From NCBI RefSeq assembly GCF_017161265.1, contig NZ_CP031393.1, forward strand, positions 2,480,001 through 2,544,000: a DNA stretch of 64,000 bases. The letters run 5' to 3'. This document shows positions 43,685-52,738 of this stretch, piece by piece (positions within the stretch are counted from its first letter, which is position 1; each line of letters starts with the position of its first letter). The notes under the pieces are model-generated. The model was not told the DNA's origin and ran no database searches. It worked only from the letters and a program-made list of their open reading frames with translations. Made by a program: the position numbers and the translations under genes. The stretch comes from Treponema medium. GTDB taxonomy: Bacteria > Spirochaetota > Spirochaetia > Treponematales > Treponemataceae.

Positions 43685-44057
43685 AAGCGATTGCCTCAAT
43701 TTCGACCAGTCCGTCTTTCGGCAGACGGGCAACTTCTACAGCGGAGCGCCCCGGATAATTTCCGGTACCGAATACCTCGCTATACACTTTGTTCATTTCC
43801 GCAAAATTATTCATATCGCTTAAAAACACAGTTGTTTTAAGAACCTTGTCCAAACTGCTTCCACCTGCTTCGAGTACCGCTTTCAGGTTCATCAGCGATT
43901 GGCGGGTTTGTTCGGCAATACCGCCCGGAACAAAAGCGCCCGTAGCGGGATCGATCGGCAACTGGCCGGAAGTAAAGATAAAGCCGTTTGCGGCTGTTCC
44001 CTGCGAATACGGCCCAATTGCGGCCGGCGCCTTGTCTGTTGCAATAATCCGTTTCAT
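43677..44057 (-). CDS. ridA: RidA-family enamine/imine deaminase
   Basis: 126 residues of the RidA (YjgF/YER057c/UK114) family, which hydrolyses reactive enamines/imines made by PLP enzymes. Motifs: 'APAAIGPYSQGTAANGFIFTSGQLPID', 'QTRQSLMNLKAVLEAGGSSLDKVLKTTVFL', 'YPGRSAVEVARLPKDGLVEIEAIAF', in which the Arg of P-x-R-S/T-x-V-x-V and the Glu near the C-terminus form the active site. Start ATG 44057 has AGGAGG. The next gene is a lipoprotein that begins inside its stop codon. Confidence 0.95.
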   Translation of the reverse strand: MKRIIATDKAPAAIGPYSQGTAANGFIFTSGQLPIDPATGAFVPGGIAEQTRQSLMNLKAVLEAGGSSLDKVLKTTVFLSDMNNFAEMNKVYSEVFGTGNYPGRSAVEVARLPKDGLVEIEAIAFA

Positions 44058-44112
44058 AACTCCTCCTATAAATCAATTAGTAATTGGTAATTTGTAATGG
44101 GTAATTACTATC

Positions 44113-44142
44113 ATTTTTAATTATGAATATATAATTAAAAAT
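44113..44142. terminator. A+T-rich palindrome between eno and ridA
   Basis: ATTTTTAATTAT pairs perfectly with ATAATTAAAAAT around six bases. It follows a stretch where GTAATT/GGTAATT is repeated (44082-44108). It could end eno transcription, but it is weak in G+C. Confidence 0.35.
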
Positions 44143-44240
44143 ATTAAATAAGCATGCGGACATCGGGCTCGTTTTTCATTTAGAAAAAGAACTTCCGAAT
44201 ATCCGCTTGGAACTGCTTAGAAATATCCGCCTATAACTGC

Positions 44241-45706
<1,466 letters not shown>

Positions 45707-45718
45707 AGAGATAATTCA

Positions 45719-45748
45719 TTACATATTACACTTATTTTATGATATAAT
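45719..45748 (+). promoter_or_regulatory. Promoter for a leaderless UPF0158-GNAT gene
   Basis: TATAAT at 45743-45748 lies eight bases before the ATG at 45757, with a poor -35 (TTACAT, 45719-45724, 18-bp spacing). No Shine-Dalgarno is present, so the message would be leaderless. Confidence 0.5.
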
Positions 45749-45756
45749 CAAATGGT

Positions 45757-46734
45757 ATGACATTTATTTTATCCCCCGAAATGCTCGACGATATTATCTT
45801 TTCTATGGAAAATCAGACGGAAATTCTTTTGTTCGATGCGCTCGAAGGTATCTGTGTCGACATGGATGCCATTGATGATGATTATGAGACCGTTACCGAC
45901 GACCAACGCTATTATGATCTCCCCGACTGGACTTCCGCTCATGGTTTCCATATTATGGAGCAGTTTACTGCACTGGTGCATAATCCGCTACTGAGGGAAG
46001 CATTGCTCAATGCACTCGGACAGCGGAAAGGCGTGTTCCGCCGGTATAAAGAAGTGCTGAAAACCGTTCCCGCCGTTGAACAAGAATGGTATCGCTTCAA
46101 GGATCAGCAGATGAAAGCTGCCGTTTATGAATGGTACAATGAGCTGAGAATGATCTGGGGGTTGGAAAAAATCAGTTTTGAAGATGAAACGGACAGTCAG
46201 CTTTTACAGGAAGATTTTACGTTTCAGATTGAAAAATACGATGCGTTGAATGCCGAACTTTTGCGAAATTTTATCAGTAAAACAGAAACAACCTCCGACG
46301 ACAGTGATAAGATAATATCCTTTGACGACTTTGACGAAAAGGCAGCATTTGAAGCGGGCAGACTACTTGGATACACATCATTTTTTGATGCGAATGTTTG
46401 CGCCGCAGCCGGACAGAAGCACGGTACAACTCAGCATAATGCTGTGTATATCACTGCATACAATGAAAACGGATTATGCGGAGTTTGCTCCGTCATTGCG
46501 TTTCCATTTAATGAAAGTTTTTGTATTCCGTTCTTGCGGGTATTACCTGAGTATCGGGGACTTGGACTCGGTAAGGAGCTTCTACAGCGCGCCTGTACGT
46601 ATGCTAAATCTTTGGCTGATGTACTGATATTTGCCGACTTTTGCACACCGGCTCATTTGATTGCGCTACTTGAACGGGAAGGTTTTGAGCAGAAAGGGCT
46701 GCTGTATATAAAAGACTTGTCCGGTGATGAGTAA
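45757..46734 (+). CDS. UPF0158-GNAT fusion protein
   Basis: 325 residues with two parts. Residues about 10-150 match UPF0158: 'YDLPDWTSAHGFHIMEQFTALV', 'LREALLNALGQRKGVFRRYKEVLK', 'EWYRFKDQQMKAAVYEWY'. Residues about 195-325 are a GNAT acetyltransferase with 'CSVIAFPFNESFCIPFLRVLPEYRGLGLGKELLQRACTYA' (split: the acetyl-CoA loop is RGLGLGKE) and an end 'LLEREGFEQKGLLYIKDL'. Family knowledge: UPF0158 is unassigned. The fusion suggests the N-terminal part recognises the protein or RNA substrate that the GNAT part acetylates. No neighbour gives a clue; it is read from its own promoter away from eno. Confidence 0.8.
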   Translation: MTFILSPEMLDDIIFSMENQTEILLFDALEGICVDMDAIDDDYETVTDDQRYYDLPDWTSAHGFHIMEQFTALVHNPLLREALLNALGQRKGVFRRYKEVLKTVPAVEQEWYRFKDQQMKAAVYEWYNELRMIWGLEKISFEDETDSQLLQEDFTFQIEKYDALNAELLRNFISKTETTSDDSDKIISFDDFDEKAAFEAGRLLGYTSFFDANVCAAAGQKHGTTQHNAVYITAYNENGLCGVCSVIAFPFNESFCIPFLRVLPEYRGLGLGKELLQRACTYAKSLADVLIFADFCTPAHLIALLEREGFEQKGLLYIKDLSGDE

Positions 46735-46771
46735 CAGAAATCGTTTAAAAAACAAGAGTGGGTAAAAAACG

Positions 46772-46845
46772 TGCGCCCGACACGGCTCGAACGTGCGACC
46801 TACGGATTCGAAGTCCGTTGCTCTATCCAACTGAGCTACAGGCGC
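46772..46845 (-). tRNA. tRNA-Arg (anticodon TCG)
   Basis: 74 nt. Acceptor GCGCCTG/CGGGCGC with discriminator A, D-arm GCTCAGTTGGATAGAGC, anticodon loop CTTCGAA between ACGGA-type stems, T-arm GCACG-TTCGAGC-CGTGT. Anticodon UCG reads CGA codons. CCA is not encoded. Confidence 0.95.
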
Positions 46846-46877
46846 ATTTTCCGTTATGCCCAAAATAAACTGATTTA

Positions 46878-46926
46878 TGGGCATCTCTAAAAACTTAATT
46901 AGCTTTTAGAGATGCTCGACGAGCAT
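46878..46926. repeat. Short CTCTAAAA hairpin repeat between the tRNA genes
   Basis: GGGCATCTCTAAAA and TTTTAGAGATGCTC pair, followed by the self-complementary GCTCGACGAGC. A short copy of the third module of the composite repeat, lying between tRNA-Arg and tRNA-His. Confidence 0.7.
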
Positions 46927-46937
46927 AAACGTAAAAG

Positions 46938-47010
46938 GGTGGGTGATGGGGTTCGAACCCACGACAACCAGATCCACAATCTGGCGCTCTACCACTGAAC
47001 TACACCCACC
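46938..47010 (-). tRNA. tRNA-His (anticodon GTG)
   Basis: 73 nt including the G at position -1 that pairs with C73. Acceptor GTGGGTG/CACCCAC, D-arm, anticodon loop TTGTGGA in CCAGA/TCTGG, T-arm GTGGG-TTCGAAC-CCCAT. The encoded G-1 is typical of tRNA-His. CCA is not encoded. Confidence 0.95.
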
Positions 47011-47105
47011 GTGAATACAGGCGATAATGCCAAATAACCTCAAAAAAGTCAAGTAGCCAAGTGAGTATCGACAAGGATTTCCGATGCGTTTGCTTTATAA
47101 ACACA

Positions 47106-47134
47106 TTGACCGCACCGCATAAATTTTGTACTAT
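47106..47134 (+). promoter_or_regulatory. Promoter of def-fmt, leaderless
   Basis: TTGACC (47106-47111), 17 bp, TACTAT (47129-47134). The ATG of def is eight bases past the -10, so transcription would start within a few bases of the start codon. Confidence 0.65.
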
Positions 47135-47142
47135 GATGCGCG

Positions 47143-47664
47143 ATGAAGGTACTGTATTTAGGTGAAGAAACGCTCCGGCAGCCCTCAAAGCCGGTAGAGC
47201 ATATTGATGAAGCCTTGCATGAACTGATACGGGAAATGTTTATAACGATGGATGAGGATAAAGGTATCGGTTTGGCGGCGCCTCAAATAGGAAAAAATGT
47301 AAGACTTTTTATCGTAAAAATCGATGACGGCATTGAATGGGTATTCATCAATCCGCTCATTGTCGGTACTTCGGAAAAGCAATGCAGCTATGAAGAAGGC
47401 TGTTTAAGCATCCCTAAAATATATGCGGACGTTGTCCGCCCCGAAGCCGTTACCGTGCAATATCAGGATATGAATGGACGGCGCAGGACGATAGAAGCGA
47501 CCGGTTTACTCGCGCGGGTTATCCAGCATGAGTATGATCATCTTGAAGGCGTCCTGTTTATTGACCGACTGGCTCAAAAAGAGCGTGACGAACTCGTAGC
47601 GAAGTTCACTCAACAGCAAGAGCGCAAAAAACAGCGTGAAGCCAAAAAGCGGGCGCGTGCATAA
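47143..47664 (+). CDS. def: Peptide deformylase
   Basis: Removes the formyl group from nascent N-terminal Met. 173 residues with the three metal motifs 'GIGLAAPQIG', 'YEEGCLSIP' (Cys ligand in EGCLS) and 'QHEYDHLEGVLFIDRL' (HExxH). The C-terminal tail is strongly basic (QQERKKQREAKKRARA), longer than usual, perhaps for ribosome contact. Its stop overlaps the ATG of fmt by one base. The gene seems to be read from a leaderless message. Confidence 0.96.
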   Translation: MKVLYLGEETLRQPSKPVEHIDEALHELIREMFITMDEDKGIGLAAPQIGKNVRLFIVKIDDGIEWVFINPLIVGTSEKQCSYEEGCLSIPKIYADVVRPEAVTVQYQDMNGRRRTIEATGLLARVIQHEYDHLEGVLFIDRLAQKERDELVAKFTQQQERKKQREAKKRARA

Positions 47665-48641
47665 TGAACGTTTTTTTTGCCGGAACCCCTGAGTGCGCAA
47701 TCCCCGCATTACAGGCAATCGCGAAGGTATATCCTCTTGCCGGTGTGCTAACCGCTCCGCCCGCCCGTGTCGGACGCGGTAAAAAATATGCGGACGCTGC
47801 GATAGCGCAGGCAGTTGCCGAACTAAAAGAACACGGCATCATCGCTCAAGAGGTACCGGTCTTTACACCGGAGAAATTAAATGCGGATTTTCGCGAAGCC
47901 GTAGCGGCGCTCCGGCCTGATATAATGGTATGTTTTGCGTATGGAAAGATTTTCGGCCCAAAGACGCTGGCATTGTTTCCGCATGGTGCGCTCAATATTC
48001 ATCCGTCCCTGCTGCCTCGATGGAGGGGACCGAGTCCGGTGCCGACAGCGATCCTTGCAGGCGACAGCATAACCGGCGTAACCGTTCAGTATATGGCGCA
48101 GGAAATGGATGCGGGAGACATCATCATTCAAAAAGAACTGCCGGTTGAATCGTCCGATACAACCGAAACGCTATTAGCCCGCTGTGCAGAACTCGGCGCT
48201 TCGCTTATTGTGCAAGCACTTAAAGCAGTAGAAACGGGTTCCGTCACCGCAACACCGCAAAATCATGCAATGGCAACCTATTGTACGCTGTTGGAAAAAG
48301 ACAGCGGATTACTGTGCTGGCAAGACGATGCTACCGCAATAGACCGGAAAATACGCGCCTATACCCCATGGCCGGGAGCTTTTACCTATTGGATGGGGTC
48401 AAAACTTTCTATTGTACAGGCGCATCCGTATACGGGGAACGCAGCGGCGAAATCTCCCGAAACGCCGGGGCTGGTACTCGGCATTGACAAACGGGAAGGC
48501 GTATTGGTACAAACAGGAAAGGGTATTTTGGCAGTTCAGATACTCCAGAAGGAAACAAAAAAAGCAATGCAATGGAAGGATTTTTTAAATGGGGCAGCGG
48601 GCTTTATCGGAACAACGCTCCGCTCTCTTCCGGAAACATAA
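47664..48641 (+). CDS. fmt: Methionyl-tRNA formyltransferase
   Basis: Formylates initiator Met-tRNA, the counterpart of def. 325 residues. Motifs: 'VFFAGTPECAIPALQAI', 'VLTAPPARVGRGKK', 'MVCFAYGKIFGPKTLALFPHGALNIHPSLLPRWRGPSPV' (the SLLPxxRG catalytic segment, with Asn/His of NIHPS), 'AGDSITGVTVQYMAQEMDAGDI' (catalytic Asp). The C-terminal OB-like domain binds tRNA. A short CTCTAAAAAC hairpin separates it from the PASTA gene. Confidence 0.96.
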   Translation: MNVFFAGTPECAIPALQAIAKVYPLAGVLTAPPARVGRGKKYADAAIAQAVAELKEHGIIAQEVPVFTPEKLNADFREAVAALRPDIMVCFAYGKIFGPKTLALFPHGALNIHPSLLPRWRGPSPVPTAILAGDSITGVTVQYMAQEMDAGDIIIQKELPVESSDTTETLLARCAELGASLIVQALKAVETGSVTATPQNHAMATYCTLLEKDSGLLCWQDDATAIDRKIRAYTPWPGAFTYWMGSKLSIVQAHPYTGNAAAKSPETPGLVLGIDKREGVLVQTGKGILAVQILQKETKKAMQWKDFLNGAAGFIGTTLRSLPET

Positions 48642-48644
48642 TCG

Positions 48645-48680
48645 AGAACCTCTAAAAACTGTAATTTTTAGAGATACTCA
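48645..48680. repeat. Short CTCTAAAAAC hairpin repeat within an operon
   Basis: CTCTAAAAACT and an imperfect ATTTTTAGAG around GTA, between fmt and the PASTA gene. The downstream AAGGA Shine-Dalgarno begins only a few bases later. Confidence 0.7.
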
Positions 48681-48692
48681 TAAGGATTAAGT

Positions 48693-49694
48693 ATGAGTGT
48701 AGGTGATATTGCTGATGATATCAGCGGAAACGGAAAAACAATTGTTATTACATCGTTGGTGATGCTCATCGTTTTTGTTGCGGTTTCGACGTTGGTCTTT
48801 TTTATTTCGTTAAAAAGTGCCGAGCAAGTGATGGTGCCGAATGTTGTCGGTAAAGATTTGCCCGAAGCGCTGCTCGATTTACAGGCGCGTGAACTCTATC
48901 CGCGCATTCAACTCCGCTATTCTCAAAAAGCAGATGAGAAAGGGCTTATCCTTGAACAGGATCCCAGCCCGGGAGCTATCGTCAAAGGCGGCAAGCGGAT
49001 CGAGCTGGTGGTAAGCCAAGGGACTGTTATCGATACGGTACAGGATTATATCGGAGAAAATATCGAAGATGTACAAAACCGGATACGGGAGTTGTTTACT
49101 TCCGGCAGCCGTCAATACATCCAGATTAAACAGCCGTATTTGACGAAATACAGCGCCGAACCTGCAGGCACCATCCTTGAGCAGGAACCCGCAGCGGGAA
49201 CACCGATTTCAAATAATATGGAGCTGACCTTTGTGGTAAGCAAGGGAACGCAAACGGAAACAACCCAAGTTCCCGATATGACCGGCGCCGATCTTAAAAA
49301 AATATATCAGGTAATGCAAAGAGCTGTGGTAACCTTTGCTTTTACCGCAAGCAGCGCCACAGGAACGGATATTACCGTACAACAGCAAAGCGCCGCAGCA
49401 CAGAGTGAAGTTCCGGTATTTTCTCCGGTAACACTGACCGTTTCCCTACCGGAATCGGCAGACGGTATGGTGTCCGGCATCCTCAAAACAACACTGGCAG
49501 AGTTCCCCTACCCCTTTACCGTTTCGCTCTATGCAGCGTATCCCAACGGGGATAAAGATCTCCTTACCTCATTCCGGCATCCGGGCGGCGCATGTTCAGT
49601 ACCATACACCGTGCCGGAAGGAACAAAGCTGTCGCTGGAAGTGCTGAACAAAGAGGTTTACACCGAAACGGTAGGCGCAAATACAGCGGAATAG
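48693..49694 (+). CDS. PASTA-domain membrane protein
   Basis: 333 residues. One membrane segment (about 20-44, VITSLVMLIVFVAVSTLVFF) and then three PASTA repeats: 'VPNVVGKDLPEALLDLQAREL' (about 48-115), 'TVQDYIGENIEDVQNRIREL' (about 118-187) and 'VPDMTGADLKKIYQVMQ' (about 195-262). Unlike the serine/threonine kinases and PBPs that usually carry PASTA, no kinase or transpeptidase domain precedes it. PASTA repeats bind peptidoglycan fragments or lipid II, so it is probably a cell-wall sensor or scaffold. Start ATG with AAGGA six bases upstream, third gene of the def-fmt unit. Confidence 0.88.
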   Translation: MSVGDIADDISGNGKTIVITSLVMLIVFVAVSTLVFFISLKSAEQVMVPNVVGKDLPEALLDLQARELYPRIQLRYSQKADEKGLILEQDPSPGAIVKGGKRIELVVSQGTVIDTVQDYIGENIEDVQNRIRELFTSGSRQYIQIKQPYLTKYSAEPAGTILEQEPAAGTPISNNMELTFVVSKGTQTETTQVPDMTGADLKKIYQVMQRAVVTFAFTASSATGTDITVQQQSAAAQSEVPVFSPVTLTVSLPESADGMVSGILKTTLAEFPYPFTVSLYAAYPNGDKDLLTSFRHPGGACSVPYTVPEGTKLSLEVLNKEVYTETVGANTAE

Positions 49695-49766
49695 GCGAGA
49701 GAGGGGGCACACGAGTTTGTATCACTCCTTACCTGTTCTCCGCTGCCTCAAAAAGTGCTATCCTCT

Positions 49767-49793
49767 AACACCGGTCGGTGTAACCGGTGTTCT
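49767..49793 (+). terminator. Terminator after the PASTA gene
   Basis: AACACCGGT and ACCGGTGTT pair around eight bases, followed by CTTT and then TTCTTTTTC a little later. Confidence 0.65.
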
Positions 49794-49800
49794 TTAACTT

Positions 49801-50071
49801 CTTTTTCTCTTTTAAGCTTAAACTTAAGCAGCTGGAAAAAATGTTACAACCATAGCCGCCGGTTTGAAATTTGTCCCACACCTTGCCCTCATAAGTACTT
49901 CTTTACAGAACAAACCGATATTTAGAGGTCTTCGTTTTCATTGCATTCGGCTACTATTCTTATATAAGCCAGCAGTAGTATAGATAGTGCAGACATTTTA
50001 AACGGTGGTCTAATGCCCGCGCAGGAGAGTTCTTTGCTATATCATAGCATTTTTTAGAAAAATATTGTATT
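49801..50071. other. Boundary of the restriction-modification island
   Basis: No gene. Composition drops to A+T-rich toward the methyltransferase start. A TATTAT at 50068-50073 could be a -10. No direct repeat flanking the island was found by eye. Confidence 0.3.
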
Positions 50072-51562
50072 ATGTATAGTATGAATCAATCAACACTTTT
50101 TAACATAGACGAAAATCACACAATAGAAAGTATATCCAATCCAAGGACGTATAAAGGTATATATGCTTTTCATAAGTATTGGGGAAAGAAGCCTGTTGAA
50201 AGTTTGGATTATTGTATAGAACACTGTACAAACAAAAATGATATTGTTTTAGATCCGTTTTTAGGGTCTGGTTTGATTTCTAAGGAAACTCATAATTTGG
50301 GAAGGCGGTTTTTAGGAATTGATATAAATCCCTTCTCGATTGAACATACATTATTTTTGCTATCATTGCCAAAAGCAGAAGATTATAAAGAAGCAATAAA
50401 TTCAATAAAGAAAAATATTTTGTCTAAAATTTCAGAAAGTTATTCTTTAAAAAATGCTGATATAGCAACGCATTTTTTATGGAACAACGATACACTGCAA
50501 GAAGTATGGACAAAGGTTAATAATTCACGAAAAAAAATACAGTTAAAGCCTACAGATATTGATTTAGATAAAATCAAAAAATTTGAAAACTATTCTGTCA
50601 GAAATATTCAGACGGGAACTTTTTTTGAAAATACGCGAATAAACTCTTTAGAGAACATGACTATATATGATTTATTCACAAAACGTGCATTGCATAATAT
50701 TGATTTAATTCTTGATGAGATTAACAAGTTTTCTGGAGATTTAAAAAGAGCTCTGCAGTTAACATTGACATCATCATCCGGACAAATGTCAAATATGGTA
50801 TTTGCTATTACAGGACGTGGAAAAACTAAAAACCAACAATCAGAAAAAATTGAAGTTGGTAGTTGGGTTATTGGTTTATGGAGACCTGATTTACATTTTG
50901 AAATAAATGTCTGGAATTGTTTTGAAAACAGAGCTAATAAATTATATAAAGCATTGTTAGAACAGGACTATACCCCAATATCATATAAAGACACTGTTTC
51001 TGATTTCTATACAAAACAAGCTAAAATGGGAATTATTCAAGGAAACTCAAAAAATGAATTAAAGAAAATTCCATCTGAATCTATAAAACTAATTATTACA
51101 GACCCTCCGCATAGTGACAGAATTCCTTATTTGGAATTAAGTGAAATGTGGAACTGCTTATTGAATAAACAATCAGATTTTTCAGAAGAAATTGTTGTGT
51201 CAAATGCTAAAACTCGTAATAAAAGTAAAGATAAATATTTGAATGATATGCGTGAAATTATAAATGAGTCGTCACGTATTTTAACAAAAGATGGCTATTT
51301 ATTGCTTTATTTCAATGCTAAAGATAGAAATAGTTGGAGCTTTTTTGATAGTATCGAAAAACAAACTCATTTAGTTTATCTCGGTTCTTTTCCCATGATA
51401 TATTCTGCAAATTCTGTTGTTCAGGATAATAGAAAAGGTGCAATGAAATCTGATTATGTGTTAGTTTTTAATCATTCTCGAGTAAAAAAAATGCTTGACA
51501 TATTCAATAAAATAAATGGATGGACAAGAGATAAACCTTTTAAGGAAGCGAAACATGTCTAG
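50072..51562 (+). CDS. Site-specific DNA methyltransferase (N6A/N4C type)
   Basis: 496 residues. SAM motif I 'DIVLDPFLGSGLISKETHNL' near 60 ('DPFxGSG'), motif II 'FLGIDINPFSIE', and catalytic motif IV 'LIITDPPHSDRIPYLEL' near 346, with DPPH in place of DPPY. The long segment between them should be the target-recognition domain. The opening 'YAFHKYWGKKPVE' is like that of large amino-methyltransferases of the DUF1156 kind. ATG 50072 and 50081 are both possible; neither has a Shine-Dalgarno. The gene is far richer in A+T than its neighbours, which points to recent transfer. It overlaps the next gene by 8 nt and forms a restriction-modification pair with it. Confidence 0.85.
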   Translation: MYSMNQSTLFNIDENHTIESISNPRTYKGIYAFHKYWGKKPVESLDYCIEHCTNKNDIVLDPFLGSGLISKETHNLGRRFLGIDINPFSIEHTLFLLSLPKAEDYKEAINSIKKNILSKISESYSLKNADIATHFLWNNDTLQEVWTKVNNSRKKIQLKPTDIDLDKIKKFENYSVRNIQTGTFFENTRINSLENMTIYDLFTKRALHNIDLILDEINKFSGDLKRALQLTLTSSSGQMSNMVFAITGRGKTKNQQSEKIEVGSWVIGLWRPDLHFEINVWNCFENRANKLYKALLEQDYTPISYKDTVSDFYTKQAKMGIIQGNSKNELKKIPSESIKLIITDPPHSDRIPYLELSEMWNCLLNKQSDFSEEIVVSNAKTRNKSKDKYLNDMREIINESSRILTKDGYLLLYFNAKDRNSWSFFDSIEKQTHLVYLGSFPMIYSANSVVQDNRKGAMKSDYVLVFNHSRVKKMLDIFNKINGWTRDKPFKEAKHV

Positions 51563-52664
51563 TAATTTTAATAGATGGAAATCTATTTATGATTCAGAAG
51601 ATTTCATTTCTTTTTCAAAAGATAAAGAAGCTCTATTGTGGTTAAAAATAAAATCCGTAGTTCGTAAGAAAATAATTACCGAATTTTGTTCTGAAAATAA
51701 GATTGTTTTAAAAGAAACATCTCTGACAAAACAATTTGAAGAACTTTTCAACAAACTGAGTTTAGATATTAATGAATCTCATAAAAAACTTGATACTTAT
51801 ATTCTTTCTAAGAATGCTAAAATATTGAAAGAATTGCATCAAGAAAAACTCGTTTCTGAACTTTACAAATTACAAAATTTTGAATGGGGAGGAGATTATC
51901 AAAACTCATTGGACAAATATTTGATAAGTCATTATGTAAAAACAATTAAATCTTATGATGAATTGACTTCAAAATTCGATCATGAAATAAAACATACAGT
52001 TCAAGGCTATGTTTTAAACAGTTGGTATAATCATTGGTCAAGTATCTTAATTGAGCATATTTTTAAGTCTCATAACATTGTTTTACCAACTGTTGGTCAA
52101 ATAAAAAGTGTAGATTTCTTTGTAAATCAAATTCCTTTTGACTTAAAAGTCACCTATTTCCCTGCCGAATTTTTAAAAAAACAAAGAAAGTTAAAAGGTT
52201 ATCCTGTAGAATTAACTTATTTGAAGTCAAAAGCAAAAGAACTCGGTATTACTTTTGATAAAGATGCTAAGCCAAGTGAAATTCATTATGAAATTTCTGA
52301 AAAACTCAAAGATAGAAATTCAAAAGGAAGTTTAGAAGTCTTAAATTCACTTAAAAAAGAAAATATTGGTATTGTAAAAGAATGTATAAAGAATCCTAAG
52401 TCACTTGCTAAGTGGTTATACGAGAATCAAGGAGAAATGAGATTCGGTTCTGAAAATCGACTATTTTTAGTTTTAATTGATACAGAGGATTTTTCTGCTT
52501 CTTGGAAGTTAAAGAGAAACTTAAACTTGTTAAAACCTACAATTAATGGCTACTTGGATACTTTTGGTAGCAAATCCTTGAATGATATGAAAATTAATTT
52601 TACTTATCAAGGTAAATCAACAATTTACACAACTTATGCAGATGTTATTTTTGTAATGAAGTAA
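51555..52664 (+). CDS. Probable type II restriction endonuclease
   Basis: 369 residues from ATG 51555 (MSSNFNRWKSIYD), which has GGAAG upstream and overlaps the methyltransferase stop. A PD-(D/E)xK-like site is visible near 184-201: 'VDFFVNQIPFDLKVTYFP', that is D...(10)...DLK. Downstream, 'RFGSENRLFLVLIDTEDF' looks like a core strand. I cannot name the homologous enzyme or its site. Strong A+T bias and lysine-rich composition match the methyltransferase, so the two came together. The role as the nuclease of the pair is inferred from position plus the catalytic motif. Confidence 0.75.
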   Translation: MSSNFNRWKSIYDSEDFISFSKDKEALLWLKIKSVVRKKIITEFCSENKIVLKETSLTKQFEELFNKLSLDINESHKKLDTYILSKNAKILKELHQEKLVSELYKLQNFEWGGDYQNSLDKYLISHYVKTIKSYDELTSKFDHEIKHTVQGYVLNSWYNHWSSILIEHIFKSHNIVLPTVGQIKSVDFFVNQIPFDLKVTYFPAEFLKKQRKLKGYPVELTYLKSKAKELGITFDKDAKPSEIHYEISEKLKDRNSKGSLEVLNSLKKENIGIVKECIKNPKSLAKWLYENQGEMRFGSENRLFLVLIDTEDFSASWKLKRNLNLLKPTINGYLDTFGSKSLNDMKINFTYQGKSTIYTTYADVIFVMK

Positions 52665-52738
52665 ATACCTAAACCTTCTAAAATGCGGAGACTTATACTT
52701 TCTCACATTGTCCCATAACATTTTGTATCAGGTCTTAT

